A stretch of DNA of 28,571 bases from Coprobacillus sp. CAG:826 (GTDB taxonomy: Bacteria > Bacillota_I > Bacilli_A > RFN20 > CAG-826). The DNA is taken from NCBI GenBank assembly GCA_000437235.1, contig FR897037.1:1-28571 (forward strand). The letters are read 5' to 3'. Each line of letters begins with the position of its first letter. Within the stretch, counting starts at the first letter, position 1. The position numbers and the translations under genes are program-made. Below are positions 8,020-15,339 of the stretch, one piece after another. A model generated the notes under the pieces. It was given only the letters and a program-made list of their open reading frames with translations. It had not been told where the DNA came from and did no database searches.

Positions 8020-8706
8020 TTAATTTCTATTTCTTCCAAAGAATTGAATCACACGAAGGAAAATCATAATGAAATCATAATAGATTTGGAAAGCACAGAA
8101 AACTGCTAAATTTGTGTCATAATAGCCAGATTCTGATAGTCTTTTCATTTGCCATACATCATAACTGGTAATTAATAGAATAAAAGCAAAGAAGACGTAA
8201 GAGATAATCCAATAGAGTGTATCATTCACTCCAAATATCCAGTTTAAGAAAGTAAGAAGTAAAGCCCCAATACCTAATCCCATCGCAATGAGATAAACAA
8301 CTTTCATATTCGCTTTACTAAAATAGCCTACTAAAGCCATTGAGCCAAAGCAAATTACAGTTGCCCCTAGTGCATATAGAAGCACGGTTGCTTCGGTAAA
8401 TGCCACAACGGATGAGATTAAAAAGCCTGTACAAACTGCATATAAAATAAATGGAAGTATAGCAGAACCCTGCTTTTTTGAAAGAAGACCAGTCCCTTGA
8501 ATGACAAATAACAAGATTAATTGTAATACACTAGCGCCAATCAAAATATAAAGATAAGTGCCTGCTGGGATAACTCCCGAAGTAAGTAGTACACTACCAC
8601 CAATAGCGACTCCCGCTGTGATTAATAACGCTAACGCCATCCAGGCAAAGGATTTTGCTATTAATCCAGTAAAAGTACTTTGTTTTGATTTAACTTCAAT
8701 TTCCAT
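8020..8706 (-). CDS. Bax inhibitor-1 (BI-1/YccA/YetJ) family membrane protein
   Basis: Integral membrane protein with about seven hydrophobic segments in some 228 residues, the size and hydropathy expected for this family. Characteristic C-terminal features are present: YDVWQMKRL, then a YDTNLAVFCAFQIYYDF-like segment and a basic GRNRN tail. Bacterial relatives such as B. subtilis YetJ are pH-sensitive calcium leak channels; the role here is inferred from family only. I start at the ATG at 8706, 7 nt after AAAGGAGG. The longer frame from 8745 overlaps the -10 box and translates the SD, so it is not real. It is transcribed alone, between its own promoter and terminator. Confidence 0.88.
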   Translation of the reverse strand: MEIEVKSKQSTFTGLIAKSFAWMALALLITAGVAIGGSVLLTSGVIPAGTYLYILIGASVLQLILLFVIQGTGLLSKKQGSAILPFILYAVCTGFLISSVVAFTEATVLLYALGATVICFGSMALVGYFSKANMKVVYLIAMGLGIGALLLTFLNWIFGVNDTLYWIISYVFFAFILLITSYDVWQMKRLSESGYYDTNLAVFCAFQIYYDFIMIFLRVIQFFGRNRN

Positions 8707-8736
8707 AATAAAACCTCCTTTTCGATTGTTGAATAC

Positions 8737-8742
8737 ATTATA
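8737..8742 (-). promoter_or_regulatory. -10 element of the BI-1 gene promoter
   Basis: A perfect TATAAT on the minus strand lies about 30 nt upstream of the chosen ATG. No good -35 is visible at 16-18 nt, so it may depend on flanking AT-rich sequence or an activator. Confidence 0.5.
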
Positions 8743-8798
8743 CATTATTATGCTCTAAAATCATAGTAAAGAATATTAGACACATTGAAAAACTGTAA

Positions 8799-8824
8799 AA
8801 AAAAGAACTAGTTAAATAACTAGT
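8799..8824 (-). terminator. Terminator of the glycolytic operon
   Basis: On the minus strand ACTAGTT pairs with AACTAGT (stem 8807-8813 with 8818-8824) around a 4-nt loop, followed by UCUUUUUUUU. It overlaps the tpiA stop codon. Confidence 0.85.
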
Positions 8825-9578
8825 CCTCAATGTTTTGAAGTAAAGCTTGGAAAGAATCAAGCTTCAAAGAAGCGCCTCCAACTAAAGCACCATCGATATC
8901 TGGCATCGTTAAATATGCGTGAATATTTTCTGGCTTTACTGAACCACCATAGAGAATACGGATTTGATCAGCAATTTCTTTACCATAGAGTTCTTGTAAG
9001 GTATCACGAATGAACTTACAAACATCTTCAGCGATTTCTTTACTGGCATTTTTGCCGGTGCCAATGGACCAAATTGGTTCATAAGCAATCACTACAGAAG
9101 TTGCATCTTCTTTCGAAATATCTTTCATACCTAAAACGATTTGTTCACGAACAATATCTTTGGTTTTTCCAGCTTCATATTGCGCTAAGGTTTCACCCAC
9201 ACAATATACAGGAACCATATTGCTCTTTAATAAACGAAGCATTTTTAAATTACAAGCTTCACTGGTTTCGTTGTTATAGGTTCTTCTTTCTGAGTGTCCA
9301 ATGATACACCAAGAAATATCAAGTTCTTCAAGCATAGGAACGGATACTTCACCAGTATAAGCACCGGAATCGTGTTCATTGACGTTTTGAGCAGCAACAA
9401 TTAAGTAAGGATTGTTCTTACGAACGACATCCAAACATAGGAAAGTTGGAGCTACACCAATATCAATGTTTTTCTTTTTAGCCGATTTAGCTAATTCAAT
9501 TGAAAGTGTCGCAAATTCTTTCGCTTCTTGCGTCGTTTTGTTCATCTTCCAATTGCCTAAAAGTAATTTTTTTCTCAT
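8820..9578 (-). CDS. tpiA: Triosephosphate isomerase
   Basis: Interconverts dihydroxyacetone phosphate and glyceraldehyde-3-phosphate in the cytosol. From the ATG at 9578 (MRKKLLLGNWKMN) the catalytic residues are all present: Asn9 and Lys11 in NWKMN, electrophile His95 in IIGHSERR, general base Glu167 in AYEPIW, phosphate-gripping loop IGTGKNA, and YGGSVKPEN. Its 252 residues are the family norm. A GTG nine bases upstream (9587) also opens the frame, but the SD-like AGGTG lies 6 nt before the ATG, and MRKK is the usual N-terminus. It begins within a dozen bases of the pgk stop and is co-transcribed with gap and pgk. Confidence 0.96.
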   Translation of the reverse strand: MRKKLLLGNWKMNKTTQEAKEFATLSIELAKSAKKKNIDIGVAPTFLCLDVVRKNNPYLIVAAQNVNEHDSGAYTGEVSVPMLEELDISWCIIGHSERRTYNNETSEACNLKMLRLLKSNMVPVYCVGETLAQYEAGKTKDIVREQIVLGMKDISKEDATSVVIAYEPIWSIGTGKNASKEIAEDVCKFIRDTLQELYGKEIADQIRILYGGSVKPENIHAYLTMPDIDGALVGGASLKLDSFQALLQNIED

Positions 9579-9587
9579 AACTAACAC

Positions 9588-10793
9588 CTAGCGAATAATA
9601 TCAATACCTGGAAGATGTCCATCATTTTCAATCATTTCTAAGGAAGCACCGCCACCGGTAGAAACGTGAGAGAATTCTTCTTTATAGCCAAATTGTTTAA
9701 CAGCGGCTGCGGAGTCACCACCACCACAAACGGTAAAGGCGTGATCTTTAATCGCTGCACATGCTTTACAAATCGCAATGGTACCAGCGGTAAATTGTTC
9801 TTTTTCAAAAACACCCATTGGTCCATTCCAGAATACGGTCTTAGCTTTGCTAATTTCTTCAGAATATAAAGCAATGGTCTTTGGACCAATGTCCATACCT
9901 TCAAAGCCATCTAAAACGTTGCGTCCTTCGGTAACAACGATTTCGGTTGGATTATCGAAAGAATTAGCAACGACGAAGTCGACTGGAAGCATAATGCGTC
10001 CGTTTGCTTCTTCATAACAACGTTTAGCATAATCGAGTTGATCCATTTCACATGGGGAAACACCGATTTCATATCCTAAAGCTTTTAAGAAGGTGTATGC
10101 CATCGCACCACCAATTAAAATCTTATCGCACTTCTTGAGTAAGCTTTCGATAACTTTAATCTTATCAGAAACTTTAAATCCACCTAAGATAGCGATATAT
10201 GGACGATCTTTGCAATCAACGACTTTAGCTAAGTTGTTGACTTCTTTTTCGACTAAATAACCGATAGCGACTTCTTTACCTTCGGCTTTTAAAATTTCAG
10301 GAACGCCATAGGTAGAAGCGTGAGCACGGTGCGCGGAACCGAAAGCATCCATAACGAAGGCATCGGCTAAAGAAGCCCATTCCTTGGCTAATTCCGGATC
10401 ATTTTTGGTTTCGCCTTTTTCATAACGGGTGTTTTGGACTAATAAAACATCGCCATTATTTAATTTTTCAACTGCTTCCTTTAATGTTGCTCCACGAGTT
10501 TCTGGGCAGAAAGCAACATTTTTATTTAATAATTCGCCTAAGCGAACTGCGACTGGAGCTAAGTTGTTTTTCTTTTTGTTTTCTTCACATTTCACTGGAT
10601 CTTTGTGATCGACTTTGCCTAAGTGAGACATTAAGACCACTTTAGCACCTTTGGAAATGAGTTCTTGAATGGTAGGAAGAGCGGCACGAATTCTGTTGTC
10701 ATCACGAATGGCTCCATCTTTTAATGGGACATTGAAATCACAACGGACTAAAACGACTTTTCCTTCGACATTTAATTCATTGACTTTTTTCAT
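9588..10793 (-). CDS. pgk: Phosphoglycerate kinase
   Basis: Transfers phosphate from 1,3-bisphosphoglycerate to ADP, the first ATP-making step of glycolysis. N-terminal domain motifs include VRCDFNVPL (16-24, Arg17 and Asp19), NRIRAALPT, SHLGK and a substrate-site DAFGSAHRAHAS. The C-terminal nucleotide domain has GGFKVSDKI, WNGPMGVFE, CGGGDSAAA and STGGGASLE. Length 401 residues is typical (about 395). SD AAAAAGGAG lies 10 nt before the ATG. No promoter is evident in the 73-nt gap-pgk spacer, so it depends on read-through past the strong hairpin there. Confidence 0.97.
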   Translation of the reverse strand: MKKVNELNVEGKVVLVRCDFNVPLKDGAIRDDNRIRAALPTIQELISKGAKVVLMSHLGKVDHKDPVKCEENKKKNNLAPVAVRLGELLNKNVAFCPETRGATLKEAVEKLNNGDVLLVQNTRYEKGETKNDPELAKEWASLADAFVMDAFGSAHRAHASTYGVPEILKAEGKEVAIGYLVEKEVNNLAKVVDCKDRPYIAILGGFKVSDKIKVIESLLKKCDKILIGGAMAYTFLKALGYEIGVSPCEMDQLDYAKRCYEEANGRIMLPVDFVVANSFDNPTEIVVTEGRNVLDGFEGMDIGPKTIALYSEEISKAKTVFWNGPMGVFEKEQFTAGTIAICKACAAIKDHAFTVCGGGDSAAAVKQFGYKEEFSHVSTGGGASLEMIENDGHLPGIDIIR

Positions 10794-10822
10794 AGTTTTA
10801 TTTCTCCTTTTTGGTCAAGAAA

Positions 10823-10847
10823 ATAGGCGCCTAAACTAGGCGCCTAT
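10823..10847 (-). terminator. Perfect 11-bp hairpin between gap and pgk (attenuator or processing site)
   Basis: A perfect inverted repeat, arms of ATAGGCGCCTA type with a 3-nt loop, is followed on the minus strand by only UUUUC before the pgk leader. It is very stable for this AT-rich DNA. With no obvious promoter behind it, complete termination would silence pgk and tpiA. It is more likely a partial terminator or a 3'-end stabiliser that raises gap mRNA over pgk mRNA. Confidence 0.7.
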
Positions 10848-10866
10848 AAATGAGTTTAGTAAACGC

Positions 10867-11895
10867 CTAGGCCTTAGCAAAAGCTTTTGCTAAACGAACG
10901 AATTGGCAGGTGTAGGAATTTTCATTATCGTACCAAGCGACGACTTGGACATGGTATAAACCATCACTGATTTTGGTAACCATGGTTTGGGTAGCGTCGA
11001 ATAAGGAACCATAAGTAATTCCAACGATATCAGAGGAAACAAGAAGTTCTTCTGTATAGCCAAAGGATGGGCTAGATTTTGCTTTCATAGCAGCGTTAAC
11101 GTCTGCAACTGTTAAATTGTCGGCTTTAACAACAGCGACAAGAATGGTGGTAGAACCAGTTGGCACTGGAACACGTTGTGCAGAACCGATTAATTTTCCG
11201 TTTAATTCTGGAATGACTAAGCCGATAGCTTTAGCAGCACCAGTGGAGTTAGGAACGATGTTAACAGCAGCAGCTCTTGCTCTACGTAAATCGCCTTTTC
11301 TGTGTGGTCCGTCTAAAACCATTTGGTCACCGGTGTAAGCATGAACAGTGGTCATGATACCGGATTGAATTGGTGCTAAGTCATTTAATGCTTTCGCCAT
11401 TGGGGCTAAGCAGTTGGTGGTACAAGAAGCAGCAGAAATAACGACATCTTCATCGGTTAAAGTACCTTCGTTAACACCATAAACGATGGTCTTTAAATCT
11501 TTTCCTGCTGGAGCAGAAATAATTACTTTCTTTGCACCGGCTTCGATATGGGCCATGGATTTTTCTTTGGAGCAATAGAAACCTGTACATTCTAATACGA
11601 CATCGACGTCTAATTCTCCCCATGGGCAGTTTCTTGCATCTTTTTCAGCATAGATTCTGATCTTCTTACCATCGACGGCAATCCAACCTTCTTCAGCGCC
11701 TTCTTCAGAGCAAGTAACTTTATCTGCTAAGGCATAACGACCTTGTGCAGAATCGTACTTTAATAAATGAGCCAACATCTTTGGGCTCGTAAGATCGTTG
11801 ATAGCAACGACTTCATAGCCATCAGCGCCGAACATTTGTCTAAATGCAAGACGACCGATACGGCCAAAACCATTAATAGCAACTTTAACTGACAT
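10867..11895 (-). CDS. gapA: Type I glyceraldehyde-3-phosphate dehydrogenase (NAD-dependent)
   Basis: Oxidises and phosphorylates glyceraldehyde-3-phosphate with NAD+. NAD-binding GFGRIGR (9-15), Asp34 after the second strand (AINDL), which favours NAD over NADP, catalytic Cys158 in ASCTTNCLAP, His185 in VHAYTGDQ, and the C-terminal WYDNENSYT. At 342 residues it is slightly longer than usual (about 335), with a small insertion near residues 61-70 (TCSEEGAEEG). SD GGAGG lies 9 nt before the ATG; a TATAAT box lies about 40 nt further up. It heads the gap-pgk-tpiA operon. In Bacillus this place is preceded by the repressor gene cggR, which is absent here. Confidence 0.97.
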   Translation of the reverse strand: MSVKVAINGFGRIGRLAFRQMFGADGYEVVAINDLTSPKMLAHLLKYDSAQGRYALADKVTCSEEGAEEGWIAVDGKKIRIYAEKDARNCPWGELDVDVVLECTGFYCSKEKSMAHIEAGAKKVIISAPAGKDLKTIVYGVNEGTLTDEDVVISAASCTTNCLAPMAKALNDLAPIQSGIMTTVHAYTGDQMVLDGPHRKGDLRRARAAAVNIVPNSTGAAKAIGLVIPELNGKLIGSAQRVPVPTGSTTILVAVVKADNLTVADVNAAMKAKSSPSFGYTEELLVSSDIVGITYGSLFDATQTMVTKISDGLYHVQVVAWYDNENSYTCQFVRLAKAFAKA

Positions 11896-11936
11896 ATTTA
11901 ATGTCCTCCTTTTTTTCTAGTTTGCTTACGCTCTAT

Positions 11937-11966
11937 ATTATAATACATTTTTCATATTTTTGTAGT
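11937..11966 (-). promoter_or_regulatory. gapA: Promoter of the gap-pgk-tpiA operon
   Basis: A perfect -10 TATAAT on the minus strand (11937-11942) lies about 42 nt before the gap ATG. Eighteen nt upstream is ACTACA, a poor -35 (3 of 6). The region between it and the previous terminator is extremely AT-rich and could act as an UP element. Confidence 0.6.
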
Positions 11967-11989
11967 GTTTTTAATGCATTTTTTCTTTA

Positions 11990-12025
11990 TAAAAGAAAGA
12001 AAAGGCCTCAAAGAGAAGACCTTTT
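11990..12025 (-). terminator. Terminator of the small membrane protein gene
   Basis: On the minus strand AAAAGGUCUU pairs with GAGGCCUUUU (12016-12025 with 12000-12009, two G-U pairs) around a 6-nt loop, followed by CUUUCUUUUAU. It isolates gap from the upstream gene. Confidence 0.8.
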
Positions 12026-12050
12026 CATTTTTTCTAAATGTAAACTTTGA

Positions 12051-12066
12051 AAATAAGCGCTTACAT
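12051..12066 (-). promoter_or_regulatory. cre-like palindrome (possible CcpA site)
   Basis: Minus-strand ATGTAAGCGCTTATTT agrees at 15 of 16 positions with the Bacillus cre consensus WTGNAANCGNWNNCWW. It lies between the stop of the 169-residue gene and its terminator, about 110 nt upstream of the gap -10. The position is unusual for a control site, so function is uncertain. Confidence 0.35.
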
Positions 12067-12078
12067 AATGCTTTTCTT

Positions 12079-12588
12079 TTACTTTTCAAATTCTTTAATT
12101 TCTTGATTCACTTGTTCTAAATCTAATTCCGTTTCTATTGCATCAATGGATTTGAAACCCAAAACGTATTTTTCCCAAGGTTTGGTGATAATCAAAGCCG
12201 CAATAAATTGCCCTAAAGCAAGGATGTAGAAAATAGCTTCCAAAATTGCCCAAGTTTTCAATCTTGAATTACTATATCCCAGGAAAGTGAAAAAACGTAC
12301 CATAATGATACCTGTACGAATGAACAAATCAAAGATGGCAAATGAAATAAAGATGGTGAGGAAACGAACACTCCATGCTCTTGCTTTTTTACTTAGCATA
12401 CACGCTCCTACGCCGATACCAACAAGCGTAATGAACATCTGCTCGTTAAAAATTTTAGCAAAAAAGTTCGTAAAAAAAACATTCCATTCATCAATGCACA
12501 TCATAGGATAAATGATAACTTCAAAAAGCATGAGAACAACAATTACGAGTAGATAGGAAAAATACAATAATTGATTTTTATTTTTCAT
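12079..12588 (-). CDS. Small membrane protein of unknown function
   Basis: I do not recognise this 169-residue protein. It has four likely membrane segments (about residues 8-30, 50-66, 73-97 and 115-136) and an acidic, Glu-rich cytoplasmic tail (about 148-169, ending QEIKEFEK) that looks helical. SD GGGAGG lies 8 nt before the ATG, and a promoter lies about 30 nt further up. It is transcribed alone, divergently from clpP, and ends in its own terminator before gap. It occupies the place where Bacillus relatives carry cggR, but it has no DNA-binding features. Confidence 0.8.
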   Translation of the reverse strand: MKNKNQLLYFSYLLVIVVLMLFEVIIYPMMCIDEWNVFFTNFFAKIFNEQMFITLVGIGVGACMLSKKARAWSVRFLTIFISFAIFDLFIRTGIIMVRFFTFLGYSNSRLKTWAILEAIFYILALGQFIAALIITKPWEKYVLGFKSIDAIETELDLEQVNQEIKEFEK

Positions 12589-12614
12589 TGAAAAAGCCTC
12601 CCATTTCTATATTA

Positions 12615-12643
12615 AGCATATCCTTTTATTTTATTCTTTGCAA
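12615..12643 (-). promoter_or_regulatory. Promoter of the small membrane protein gene
   Basis: On the minus strand TTGCAA (12638-12643) and TATGCT (12615-12620) are 17 nt apart, each matching consensus at 4 of 6 positions, placed about 27 nt before the ATG. Confidence 0.55.
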
Positions 12644-12732
12644 CAAAACCTTTTTCCCTCCAACTCATGTCGTTATTTTATGAATAAAAAAACTTTTTTT
12701 GACTATCCTTTTATTAGAAAGGTGTGATGAAA

Positions 12733-13314
12733 ATGCCAGTAATTCCTATGATTACCAAAGAGCAATTTGGAGGAAGAACCAGTATGGATTTATTCTCCAT
12801 GTTGTTAGAAGAAAGAATTATTATGTTATGTGGAGAAATTAATCAAGATATGGCTTCTTTATTAGTTTCTGAAATATTATATTTAAGTGCCAAAGATGAA
12901 AAAACGCCGATTACAATTTACATTCACTCTCCTGGTGGCGCGGTCCACGCAGGTCTAGCGATATTTGATATTATGAAAAAAGTTCCTAATCCCATTATTA
13001 CCATTGGTATGGGACTCTGTGCTTCCATGGCCGCTTTTTTATTAGCGTCTGGAGATAAGCGATATGCTTTAGAAAATACCGAAATTATGATCCACCAACC
13101 ATTAGGAGGAAGCGAAGGTCAAGTGAGCGATATGGAAATTACGATTAAGCGACTCATCTATTTGAAAGAAAAACTCAATAAAATACTGGCGAAAGCTACA
13201 AAAAAAGATCTGAACCAAATTAACATGGATACAGATCGTGATTATTTTTTAAGCGCTGAAGAAGCAAAAGACTATGGCTTGATTGATGAAGTGCTTTATT
13301 CTTCAAAGGGTTGA
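12733..13314 (+). CDS. clpP: ClpP serine protease subunit
   Basis: Proteolytic chamber subunit that partners with Clp ATPases for cytosolic protein turnover. Numbered from the ATG at 12733, the triad is Ser98 (CASMAA), His121 (MIHQPLGG) and Asp170 (DTDRD), all intact. The oxyanion-side SPGG motif and IFDIMK hydrophobic groove are also present. Ser-to-His spacing is two residues shorter than in E. coli ClpP, because AKGKR is reduced to DKR. I chose this start because AAAGGTG lies 8 nt upstream; ATG 12727 and GTG 12724 are alternatives. It is the only plus-strand gene between 311 and 25.8 kb. Its 3' end overlaps the convergent XRE gene by 19 bp. Confidence 0.95.
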   Translation: MPVIPMITKEQFGGRTSMDLFSMLLEERIIMLCGEINQDMASLLVSEILYLSAKDEKTPITIYIHSPGGAVHAGLAIFDIMKKVPNPIITIGMGLCASMAAFLLASGDKRYALENTEIMIHQPLGGSEGQVSDMEITIKRLIYLKEKLNKILAKATKKDLNQINMDTDRDYFLSAEEAKDYGLIDEVLYSSKG

Positions 13315-13520
13315 ATTCCCTTAAAAAGAAATTCCATTGTAATGGATAGTGCTTCTGCAATACGAGATAAAATTTCAACCGACGGATTTCTTCTTCCATT
13401 TTCTAAGTCACTAATATAATTTTTGTTCACCTGGGCATAAAAGGCTAAGTCCTCTTGTGTCCACTTTTTTTGCTTTCTTAAATAAGCAATACGCATACCT
13501 AATTGTTGTTGAATATTCAT
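13296..13520 (-). CDS. Small XRE-family helix-turn-helix regulator
   Basis: A 74-residue stand-alone Cro/C1-type DNA-binding protein. The HTH spans about residues 10-64: RIAYLRKQKKWTQEDLA, then the recognition segment NKNYISDLENGRRNPS, and LSRIAEALSI. There is no sensor domain. Its ATG shares the ATGA with the whiA stop, so translation is coupled to WhiA; the SD GAGG is inside whiA. It occupies the place of crh in Bacillus. Its last codons overlap the end of clpP on the other strand, so the two convergent mRNAs have complementary 3' ends. Small XRE proteins of this size often autoregulate or act on neighbours; the target is unknown. Confidence 0.88.
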   Translation of the reverse strand: MNIQQQLGMRIAYLRKQKKWTQEDLAFYAQVNKNYISDLENGRRNPSVEILSRIAEALSITMEFLFKGIQPFEE

Positions 13521-14479
13521 GATTGAGATCCTCGATATTTTTCCGCTAATTCATGAATCGCGCGGAATAAATGATTAATGGAAGATTTAGAAACAAATTT
13601 TTCGATTTCTTCTTGTAATAATTCCGCTAATTCTTGCATTGAAGCATCTTCGTTTTCTCTTCTTAATAAACATAAAATTTTCATCTTTTCATTTTGAATA
13701 TTACTAATACCTAAACTTCTATCAATGATTTCAATATCCTCTAATTGTTTTTTAGCCGAAGAAGTTGTCTTTTGATAATTAGCGTAAGTACAGATTTGCA
13801 AACGATTGTCGTTATTAACAAAGTCTCTTTCTACACGTACTTCCTCAAAAGTCAAACATGAATTAGACGCTCCAATATAAGCAATAAAATTAACGATTTG
13901 ATCCGATTTTTTAATATAGACAACAAAATGATTCCGTCTAGTAATCATTTTAGCCTTAAACTGCATGGTTTTAATTTTTTCAAGGAGCTTTAAAATATAC
14001 TTAGCCATCTCTTCATTTAAAAAAGCCATTTCTAAATGATAATTGGAACTTTGAGGCGCATTACAAGAACCACCGGCTAAAAACGCACCGGCTAAAAAGT
14101 TACGAACTATATTATCTTTTCTTACAAAGGATTTATCCGCTTGTTTATCCCATAAAGAAATCTCTAAATCTTCTAGAATCATATCCGCTTTTTCTTCGAT
14201 TTTTAACGTAAAACAAGTCTTCTTATCAAAGCGAATTTTTCTACGATACGCAATGCTTGGCGTCACTTGATATCTTTCTTGAATGAGTAAATAAAAATAC
14301 TTAATTACTTTTGCATTTTCATTTTCTAAAATCAAAATGGTGTGTTTATTTTGAATTAAAACACGCCCATTCATCGCGCAAAAAGCGGATAAAATCGCTC
14401 TTTTTTCTTCGTCTTCTCTCGGAAGAGATACAAGTTCTTCTTTAATTTCTTGTGTAAATGAAAGAGTGGGTTCATTCAT
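13517..14479 (-). CDS. whiA: WhiA DNA-binding protein
   Basis: WhiA proteins combine a degenerate LAGLIDADG homing-endonuclease fold with a C-terminal helix-turn-helix; in Actinobacteria they control sporulation, in Firmicutes they affect division and chromosome segregation. The first LAGLIDADG-like helix is visible as FLAGAFLAGGSCN (128-140), and the HTH half spans about 235-320, with SLGISN and the C-terminal FRAIHELAEKYRG. At 320 residues the length is normal (about 310-320). SD GGGAG lies 8 nt before the ATG. In Bacillus it follows rapZ and yvcK; here it follows an M19 dipeptidase and is coupled to a small XRE gene. Confidence 0.94.
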   Translation of the reverse strand: MNEPTLSFTQEIKEELVSLPREDEEKRAILSAFCAMNGRVLIQNKHTILILENENAKVIKYFYLLIQERYQVTPSIAYRRKIRFDKKTCFTLKIEEKADMILEDLEISLWDKQADKSFVRKDNIVRNFLAGAFLAGGSCNAPQSSNYHLEMAFLNEEMAKYILKLLEKIKTMQFKAKMITRRNHFVVYIKKSDQIVNFIAYIGASNSCLTFEEVRVERDFVNNDNRLQICTYANYQKTTSSAKKQLEDIEIIDRSLGISNIQNEKMKILCLLRRENEDASMQELAELLQEEIEKFVSKSSINHLFRAIHELAEKYRGSQS

Positions 14480-14511
14480 TTATATCTCTCCCTTCTTTTT
14501 TGTTTATTTTA

Positions 14512-15339
14512 TCATAGATTTAAAAAGCGCGAAATGTTTTTATAGCAAACCGCGTCAATTTCCTCCTTAGACCATCCTCTTTCTTGCATTCTTAAGATAA
14601 TTTTAAATATGTCTTGATGTGATCTTACTTCTTTTATTGTCGTAGGAACATCCGATAAATAATCGTCAAAATCAAAGCCAAAACATGGAACTTGAATGCC
14701 TACTAAATCACGAATATGTTCTAAATGATCGATATACGTATCAATATTTTCTTTACCACCTACAAAAGGAGCGTAGGCATTGATGCCTATCACACCTCTT
14801 CTTTTCGCAATCGCTAAGATTTGGGCATCGGTTAAATTTCGAACATGTTGAGAAAGGGAAAAACAATTCGAATGCGACGCAAAAACTTTTCCTTTAAAAA
14901 GTGCGATAGCGTCCCAAAATGATTTTTCGTTTAAATGGGATAAGTCTAAAATGAATCCTTCTTCTCCCATTCGTTTTAAAAGCTTTTTCCCTGCACTCGT
15001 GAGCCCATGTTGAGGATTTCCTAACGCGCCCGTCGCCCACTTATTTTCATCGTTCCAAGTGAGCATTAAAGAACGTATACCTACATTTTTTAATTTTTCT
15101 AAATCATCTATACTTTTCATAGGGCCTAAGCCTTCGATTCCTAAAAGACATAAAGGCGGTAAGTCTTTTTTTAATTGACTTATTTTTTCTAAAATAAAAA
15201 GAAAAGAATCATAGGATTCTGTGCCCTTAAAATAATAATTCAATATTCCATAATATTCTTTAGGCCAGGATTCTAATAAATTCTTTTCTGGATAATGTAT
15301 GATTCCAAATAAAGCATCGCTATGTGCATCAAAAATCAT
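14512..15339 (-). CDS. Membrane dipeptidase-like metallopeptidase (M19)
   Basis: Zinc-dependent dipeptidase of the renal-dipeptidase family, acting on dipeptides (often including D-amino acids) in the cytosol; no signal peptide is seen. Recognisable elements are the metal-binding DAHSD (His6, Asp8), the bridging Glu in GIEGLG, the NxWATGxxGNPQHGLTxxG segment, DLSHL, ASHSN, and RNLTD. The usual GSDFDG near the end appears as GFDFDDY. At 275 residues it is shorter than typical (310-330). The ATG overlaps the end of trxB by 11 bp, so translation is coupled. It sits exactly where Bacillus has yvcI-rapZ-yvcK. Together with the nearby alr it may suggest D-amino-acid recycling, which is only an inference. 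Confidence 0.87.
   Translation of the reverse strand: MIFDAHSDALFGIIHYPEKNLLESWPKEYYGILNYYFKGTESYDSFLFILEKISQLKKDLPPLCLLGIEGLGPMKSIDDLEKLKNVGIRSLMLTWNDENKWATGALGNPQHGLTSAGKKLLKRMGEEGFILDLSHLNEKSFWDAIALFKGKVFASHSNCFSLSQHVRNLTDAQILAIAKRRGVIGINAYAPFVGGKENIDTYIDHLEHIRDLVGIQVPCFGFDFDDYLSDVPTTIKEVRSHQDIFKIILRMQERGWSKEEIDAVCYKNISRFLNL

Noticed and set aside
12688..12704. CtsR-like box upstream of clpP
   Set aside because: One half (AGTCAAA on the minus strand) is perfect and correctly spaced from a second AGT, but the rest of the second half is TTTT. It may be a poly-A/T coincidence, so I do not annotate it.
12660..12726. clpP promoter
   Set aside because: Only weak hexamers (for example TTATGA-17-GACTAT) are visible; none is convincing.
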